Source: Holothuria scabra
Lineage: Eukaryota; Echinodermata; Holothuroidea; Aspidochirotida; Holothuriidae
DNA length: 64,000 nt
Reading direction: 5' to 3'
Assembly (NCBI GenBank): GCA_037179385.1
Contig: CM074184.1
Coordinates: 11,612,001 to 11,676,000 of the forward strand
This document shows, piece by piece, positions 58,800 through 64,000 of this stretch (the first letter of the stretch is position 1; every line of letters begins with the position of its first letter). The notes beneath the pieces were generated by a model. The model was not told the DNA's origin. It saw only the letters and a program-made list of their open reading frames with translations, and searched no databases. The position numbers were made by a program, and so were the translations under genes.

Positions 58800-58985
58800 C
58801 GGATAAACAGGGTTGATGCGCACTGTTTAACAAGGTTTTTCTTGATTGGCTGTTGCCATTGTATTGTATCGATTGTATTCTTTGTTCGAGTGAGGGATTA
58901 GGTTAGGATTAGGGCTATCGTTAGCCAGTAAGGAAATTTTTTGTTAAACAGTGCGCATCGCCCCGATAAACATTTGTTCATTAAA
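58800..58985. mobile_element. Small MITE with ~35-bp TIRs inside the hAT
   Basis: The left arm GATGCGCACTGTTTAACAAG and the inverted right arm TTGTTAAACAGTGCGCATCG are followed outward by GATAAACA on both sides. No clear target duplication. Confidence 0.75.
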
Positions 58986-59403
58986 GTGGAGTAATTATGT
59001 CAAAAATTTCATTTTCATTTTTGGAGCTTGGAGTGGCGTGTGTGACTAGGCCTAATACCTTTCTGTGTTAGCTATAGGCTAGGCCTAGCTATATAGGCCT
59101 AGTGTGTGGTATATACGAACCAACGTAGAGGGCGCCTGTGGGATGCCTTATGGGGGTGGTATTTTGAAAAAGTTCGAGAACCACTGGGCTATAGGCTATA
59201 TAGATCACAAATCAGGCGGGCTGAACAAGTTCTCTTTGTGCGTGCTCAATTGCCCTGTGAATTGCGATGACCATCTCGTTATCCGCAGGGCCTAGCCCTG
59301 CGAATAGCCACGACGTAGGCCTAGCCTACTCGAAAAGTGCACTGTAATTTGAGTGTAATTAAGTTAGCCTTGGTGCAAGATTCACAGGTGGCAGAAAGAA
59401 CCT

Positions 59404-59480
59404 CTAGCCTAGGCCTAGTCCTCAGTAAAGGACTATGTATGGACGGTCGCGTAATTGCTCCCTATACATAGTCCTTACTC
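59404..59480 (+). repeat. Left TIR of the unit containing the RecQ-like exon
   Basis: CTAGTCCTCAGTAAAGGACT, then ATGTATGGACGGTCGCGTAA and ATTGCTCCCTATACATAGTC, ending CTTACTCCTGTG. The inverse stands at 63148-63209 plus 63714-63741, interrupted by the 504-bp element. The arm is itself a hairpin (AAGGACTATGTAT and ATACATAGTCCTT). Confidence 0.88.
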
Positions 59481-59503
59481 CTGTGGTACCGCGGTTGCTG
59501 GTC

Positions 59504-59528
59504 TTCGACAGTAATAGTTACTGTCGAA
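59504..59528. repeat. Short perfect hairpin
   Basis: TTCGACAGTAA and TTACTGTCGAA, an 11-bp stem with a 3-nt loop TAG. Confidence 0.8.
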
Positions 59529-59699
59529 AATTGCTTTGCTAATTTCAGCCATCTTACTATATAACCTCACTCTTCACCGACCCAATCTCCTTAAAACAAA
59601 CCTTACCGAAGTGCTGGTGTGCTTATCATCGATGATAAACCATCGCAACGTCTTCCAAATCAAGGATTAAGTCGCCTACTTTCGTTCTTATAATTCATT

Positions 59700-59830
59700 T
59701 TAACCACAGCAGATGCAACGTTTACCTTCAAGCTGCAGGCGCCGTCCGCTATTGATGACGTCATGGAATGATGGCGCCAATTCATATCGTTGCCAAGCGG
59801 ACCGAACCCCGTTATATTTTCCTCTTAATT
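59700..59830. promoter_or_regulatory. CpG-containing patch with CRE palindrome
   Basis: The perfect CRE TGACGTCA (59756-59763) and GATGGCGCC just after it (59770) lie in a locally GC-richer patch. This resembles a TATA-less promoter, but no adjoining gene start was recognised, so a role is speculative. Confidence 0.25.
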
Positions 59831-60063
59831 CCGGGTGCAATGCGTAAAGTGATTATTTGAGTTACATAACTTACATTGCTACATAAAATATGCCGTATAG
59901 TAACTTTTTAATGGAAAAAATGATATTTAAATAAGTTGGAAACTATTTCGGCAACAATAATGAGTTTTATCTAGTAACATTTGATACAATATATTGTTTT
60001 TATAAACATCTCTTTCTTAATTTTTTTTTTTCATTTTTTGCATGGTTTTTAATGGGTACCGTA

Positions 60064-60148
60064 CTACATAACATAACATAACAGGTTGAAGGGCAAAGGA
60101 GGGCCAAGGCCCCATAAGATGCCCTGAAGTTCAGGCCCTAATCATTTG
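60064..60148 (-). mobile_element. Third LINE copy, 3' tail only
   Basis: On the - strand: TTAGGGCCTGAACTTCAGGG, then GCCTTGGCCCTCCTTTGCCC and TTCAACCTGTTATG repeats. The same 3' end as copies 1 and 2, extremely 5'-truncated and in inverse orientation. Confidence 0.88.
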
Positions 60149-60253
60149 ATTCATCGAAGATTCAATGCCAGAGTGAGCGTGGATGAACACCGGCGAACTT
60201 CGCCTTCTCTTTTCGACTAGTGTTCAGAGGTAACGAAGCAGGCGTGTACTAAT

Positions 60254-61609
60254 TTGTTAAATGACTATTTTGTATCTGTTTTTACTGAGGAATCATCTTT
60301 GTTGGGGACTTGTAAGGGTTCTGATGTCTCTTCTACAATCAGTTATGTCATTTTCTCAGAGGAACAAGTTTGTAAAAAGTTAAAGAGTTTGAAAGCTAGT
60401 AAGGCCCCTGGGCCAGATGGGGTCCACCCAGCCATTTTACGTGAATGCTCTGAGATTTTGTCACTTCCTCTTTCCATCATTTTTCAGAAGTGTCTGGATT
60501 CGAGTTTTGTTCCTACTGACTGGCGGGTAGCAAATGTTACTCCAATTTTTAAGAAGGGGGATCGAAGTAATCCTTGCAATTACAGGCCTGTCAGTTTAAC
60601 CAGTGTTGTGTGCAAAGTTATGGAATCTTTGATTAAGGATAGTTTACTTAAGTATCTTTTAGATAATGAGTTACTTAATCTGTCACAGCATGGTTTCCTG
60701 CCAAGCAGATCTTGTGTTACTAACTTACTGAGCTTTCTTGAAGATGTCTCTTCATCTCTTGATTCTGGGTATGGCGTTGATGTCGTTTACCTTGACTTTT
60801 CAAAGGCATTTGATAAAGTTCCATTAGGTAGGCTAATGGTTAAACTGCGTAGGTTAGGGTTCAAGGCAATTGTGCTGATTGGATAAATTCGTGGCTTCAT
60901 GGTAGATCTCAGAGAGTTGCTGTCAATGGTAACTTTTTCTTCTTGGAAAGAAGTCACAAGTGGAGTACCGCAGGGTTCTGTCCTTGGCCCACTTCTTTTC
61001 TTGATTTTCATCAATGATATTGATAGTTCTCTTACATCTCGTATAAGTAAGTTTGCAGATGATACTAAGCTTTATAGGAAGATTAGCATTTTGGATGATG
61101 CCTTACTGCTGCAGAAAGATCTGGATAGGTTATTTTCTTGGTCTCAGACCTGGCAAATGTCTTTTAATGCAGATAAGTGTAAGGTCCTTCATTTTGGTCC
61201 CAAAAGTTTTAGCTATGATTATAACATGAATGGTTGTGTTTGAACATGAATAGTTGTATTTAGCTATGAATGGTTGTTTAGCTATGATTATAACATGAAT
61301 GGTTGTCTCAGCTCCACCTTGGAGCTGAGAAGGATTAGGGGAGACATGCTCCACGTTTTCAAGTTCCTCTGTGAAAGGAATCCCCTTCTGACTTGTAGTT
61401 ATTTAAGGGTTCAAGGTAATTCTCGGGTGCGTGGGCATTGTAAAAAGCTTGAAAAGCCTTTTGCAAGGCTTGACATTAGGAAGTTTAGCTTCTCCCATAG
61501 AGTTGTCAACGAGTGGAATTGTCTACCAGATTGGGTAGTTAACTCCCCCTCAGTTCACTGCTTTAAGGTTAACATTGACAGGTTTTTCCATGGCTGTGGT
61601 AGAATCTGA
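60254..61609 (+). pseudogene. Reverse transcriptase of LINE copy 2, three frame pieces
   Basis: Open pieces at 60254-60886 (motif A VVYLDFSKAFDKVP intact), 60899-61243 (motifs B and C) and 61274-61609 (C-terminal part RRIRGDMLHVFKFLCERN to a natural stop). Broken by one frameshift and one deletion, so not functional. Confidence 0.93.
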
Positions 61610-61725
61610 TTGTTTGGGGCTGTTGTCAAGCTTTGGTGGTTTGACTTTTGATTAGGGCTTGGACTTCAGGGCATCTTATGGGGGCTTGGCCCTCATTTAA
61701 GCCCTTCAACCTGTTGTGTTATGTT
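60256..61725 (+). mobile_element. LINE copy 2, 5'-truncated and internally rearranged
   Basis: Begins LNDYFVSVFTEESS with an open pre-RT and RT frame to about 60860, including KASKAPGPDGVHPAILREC, which copy 1 has lost. A one-base deletion near 60862 shifts the frame. It continues through motifs B and C (SGVPQGSVLGPLLF, FADDTKLYRK). About 330 bases present in copy 1 (56346-56680) are missing at 61240-61318 and replaced by several copies of an AACATGAATGGTTGT unit. The C terminus NEWNCLPDWVVNSPSVHCFK and the 3' UTR follow. Confidence 0.95.
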
Positions 61726-62110
61726 AATCACTCCCAATCCTGCTCCCGGGACCGCCATTTAACTTCCCCATCCGACGGACGTGAGCGTATCCCCAGTCTT
61801 TAGCCACTTTCACAAAGGCTGGAGGGGGTGGAGGTTATACTAGCTCTGCACCACTGCCATCAACAGCTTAACTGAGCAAGCAGACAACTTCCTGAGTCGG
61901 ACAACTTTTGGCAACCTGTCTTATGCGTCTTACTTAGAACACTTTTGCGCATTATGGAACATTTCATTTCACACAGAGTTTGCTTTCTGCATTAATTGTC
62001 TCCGGACGTGCGTGGCGTTCGTTCAGTTCGATGGCTTTCTGCGCACTGAAGGGGAAAGTGATCAAGCAATGAAAATTTCTTGTAGGCGTATGATTCTTCA
62101 GCTCTCCTTT
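61726..62110. other. Stretch between LINE copy 2 and the RecQ-like exon
   Basis: No further helicase exon or other gene recognised on the - strand, where the next exon would be expected. Confidence 0.4.
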
Positions 62111-62166
62111 GGTCAAAATGTCATATTCAGCACATTTAAAAAAAAAGAGTGAAAATGATCACTCAC

Positions 62167-62355
62167 CTCACTCAAAGTCAAAGGCAGTAATATGTACGCC
62201 ATACTCTTTCCGTAGCCAGTTGGTAAGACCCCTATAGCATCTTTACCCTGTAAGATAGAGGCAGCAAGTTGCATCTGCTCTTCTTTGAGGTCAAAATAGA
62301 AATGATGTCTTTCTTTTATTTGACCAAATGTGAAACGCACCGTTTCCTCCGCCAT
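62167..62355 (-). CDS. First exon of a RecQ-like DNA helicase, partial
   Basis: The ATG at 62355 opens 63 codons, ending at a strong donor GAG|GTGAGT in phase 0. The sequence MAEETVRFTFGQIKERHHFY is followed by FDLKEEQMQLAASILQGKDA (Q-motif-like) and IGVLPTGYGKSMAYILLPLT (helicase motif I / Walker A, Lys50-Ser51). This layout is seen in short invertebrate and fish RecQ-like helicases, which often occur as expanded families. An in-frame extension upstream to 62418 is possible, but MAEE has the better context. Later motifs (DEAH and so on) are not in the window. It is either an active gene with distant exons or a fragment captured by the surrounding TIR unit. Confidence 0.7.
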
Positions 62356-62418
62356 GTTGAACAAAACGGATTTTCTCGTTCTCCGATCCACTAAGTACGC
62401 TGTGGTGTGTGTACGCAC

Positions 62419-63147
62419 TTGCTGTCTTATTCAGTAGTTGAACTGGTGCAACATCGGTTGCAACCAATCAAAATTAAGGAATTATAGGGAAAAACGCGAT
62501 TTATTACGCGAACATGAGAAGAACAGGTAAACGTTGTCGAAGATACGGTGCCCATAGGATGCCCTTATAAATTAAAAGAAAGATGATTGAAACGAGATAT
62601 TCATTAAAAAATAGGGAAAAACTTCTTTTAGGTTAACATTTGCAATCGCATTAATAAGAGAAGCATCGTTTTGGAAAGGGTTAGGCCTTTCTGATCTTTG
62701 CCAACAAAATTTAAACCAAAGTATTTTATTGTTTTATACAACGATTACGAATTACTGCGTGTGCTTGCATGCACCTCTACACCCGAAGAATACAGTAGAA
62801 GAAAAAATTTCACGGGGTTCAGGCCTTGACAACGCAACGAGTGTAATATCTGGAGCGCCATCATTTTATGACCTCATAAACAGCTGTTTTTAGAATTAAC
62901 TAACTTTTGACACGCTCTACACGTTAAAGAAGACGCACACCGAAAGTGAACGTTTTTATTCTGGATTTTTTATTCTTTTGTAAGTAAATTGTGAGTAAAT
63001 CTGATGGTGAAACATCGGTTACATTTTCAAGATACGTTTGAAGCTAAAAAATAGAGATTTTAGGACCGGCAGTCGTCTCAAGAGGAAAAATTGTTTGTAA
63101 TGTTAATACTGACGATAAATCATCCCACTATTAGTATTACCATGCAC
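62419..63147. other. 5' flank of the RecQ-like exon
   Basis: No gene recognised. It could hold the promoter for the helicase exon; no clear TATA or Inr was singled out. Confidence 0.4.
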
Positions 63148-63741
63148 AGGAGTAAGGACTATGTATAGGCTAGGGAGCAATTACGCGACCGTCCATACAT
63201 AGTCCTTTAGGTGGGGCCTATTTACCCGGACGTCCGGCTCTATTGTGAGAGATTTTGTCTTATTGACCCGGACGTAACTGCTCATTTTGGAAGAGCGCCA
63301 CCACTTTGACCCTGTACTTAAACATTTACTCCAACACAAACCGGACGTAATGTGTGTAACGTTAGTGCCTTGATCTAGATAAGTGAAATTTTAAGGCACT
63401 TTCTCAGTCTTTCATTTGCAGCATAACTGTTTTACAATGTCCATTGATACATGCAAGGGTCGTTTGCTTTTGGATAACTCATTCCACTGAATCATGGTTC
63501 CTCCACTTAGAAGTTAGACCACTTCAGCTAAGCCTACACTGTGTACTGTGCAAGCTGCCTGCAAGTAACTTGCAAGTGTAACGTTAAAGTACTGTAGTAC
63601 ACACTACATATCCTATGTATACATCTTACGCACAGCTAATAGTCTACGTCCGGGACAATTATCAATTTCATTCGGTAATGGAGCCGGACGCGTCCGGGTC
63701 AATAGCCACGACGAGTCCTTTACTGAGGACTAGCCTAGGCC
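63148..63741 (-). repeat. Right TIR of the RecQ-containing unit, split by an insertion
   Basis: 63148-63209 plus 63714-63741, read on the - strand, reproduces 59404-59480 apart from a 4-bp CTAG addition and minor changes at the outer edge. Confidence 0.88.
63210..63713. mobile_element. 504-bp TIR element with perfect 9-bp target duplication
   Basis: AGTCCTTTA flanks both sides (63201-63209 and 63714-63722). The inverse copy of the host sequence at 59404-59480 has AGTCCTTTA once, so the empty site is known. The left end region CTATTTACCCGGACGTCCGG and the inverse right end CTATTGACCCGGACGCGTCC form imperfect TIRs. Two further CCGGACG blocks are inside. A 9-bp duplication is typical of Mutator-like elements. 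No coding capacity. Confidence 0.93.
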
Positions 63742-64000
63742 CTAAGTGTGACAATTTTATGTTAAAAAACCGAACCAGTTTGGAGTACCAACTGGATAGT
63801 ACACCATTCTATACCCTTTTTTTAACTCACGTGGGCTGAAAGCTCTTTTCCGTGATATTTTTTTCCAGACTGGGTCCTTCCCCCTGCACAGGAATACTTC
63901 TGTATGCGGGTAATCGCAGAAGTGGTATCTTCATGGAACATGACCCTGAAGCGGTCCTACTAAACCACGCGCTGACAAGCCTGGCTATGCCTTGTGTACC
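63742..64000. other. Window end, nothing recognised
   Basis: No gene or bordered repeat seen in the last 259 bases. Confidence 0.4.

Larger units (their letters stand above)
58008..59186. mobile_element. hAT element, 1179 bp, 8-bp TSD
   Basis: The left end CAGTAGTTCTCAAAGTGG is inverted at the right end as TTCGAGAACCACTG. The flanks GGCTATCG (58000-58007) and GGCTATAG (59187-59194) form an 8-bp duplication with one mismatch. CAGTGGTTCTCAAA-type ends and 8-bp duplications are standard for hAT. No transposase remains. Confidence 0.9.
53106..59326. mobile_element. Probable large composite TIR element carrying nested transposons
   Basis: The left end GGTGGGGCCTATTCCCAGGG equals the left end of the 504-bp element at 63210 for its first 13 bases. 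The right end region GCGAATAGCCACGACG (59301-59316) equals that element's right end AATAGCCACGACG. AACTCGAAA (53097-53105) and TACTCGAAA (59327-59335) could be a 9-bp target duplication with one mismatch, but the latter starts 11 bases beyond the shared end, so the right border is uncertain. Inside lie LINE copy 1, an hAT and unknown ORFs. No transposase was identified. Confidence 0.45.

Overview
The window is eukaryotic nuclear DNA: AT-rich, with small exons, large introns, canonical GT-AG splice sites and no prokaryotic gene organisation. The two complete genes read like invertebrate orthologues of vertebrate housekeeping genes. Together with the many MITEs, a CR1/L2-like LINE and a RecQ-like helicase exon, this suggests a marine invertebrate deuterostome, most likely an echinoderm. 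The species is an inference; no species-specific marker was recognised.

Genes. (1) SLC25A10, the mitochondrial dicarboxylate carrier, is on the + strand with eight coding exons between 1882 and 16066. They join in frame to 293 codons, and a poly(A) signal lies 10 bases after the stop. (2) PIGQ, a subunit of the enzyme that starts GPI-anchor synthesis, is on the - strand with eight coding exons between 41502 and 22995. They join in frame to 551 codons. The two genes converge on about 6.9 kb of intergenic DNA and have no evident functional link. (3) On the - strand at 62355-62167 is a first-exon-like piece of a RecQ-type DNA helicase, ending at the Walker A region. No further exon was found.

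Mobile and repeated DNA fills the rest. Intron 4 of SLC25A10 carries a 15-monomer array with an almost exact 145-bp period (8283-10531). Each monomer holds AGGTCA-type nuclear-receptor half-sites in DR1 and DR4 spacing. The array belongs to a dispersed family with a 5' hairpin, then a TG microsatellite, then tandem monomers, found on both strands (about 14.0, 36.8, 38.0 and 43.6-44.3 kb). PIGQ introns hold an hAT element with a perfect 8-bp target duplication (25499-27544) and several MITEs. Upstream of PIGQ lie a 2.6-kb TIR element (45188-47824) and a 2.27-kb foldback element with almost identical ~0.5-kb arms (48712-50978).

From 53.1 kb to the end is a nested transposon cluster. It holds a large element with 44-bp hairpin repeats at one end, two dead copies of the same LINE plus a third 3' tail, a TTTAA-targeting MITE inside LINE copy 1, a second hAT (58008-59186), and a TIR-flanked unit that contains both LINE copy 2 and the RecQ-like exon. 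One TIR of that unit is split by a 504-bp element with a 9-bp target duplication. Several insertions are proven here by their uninterrupted counterpart in the same window.
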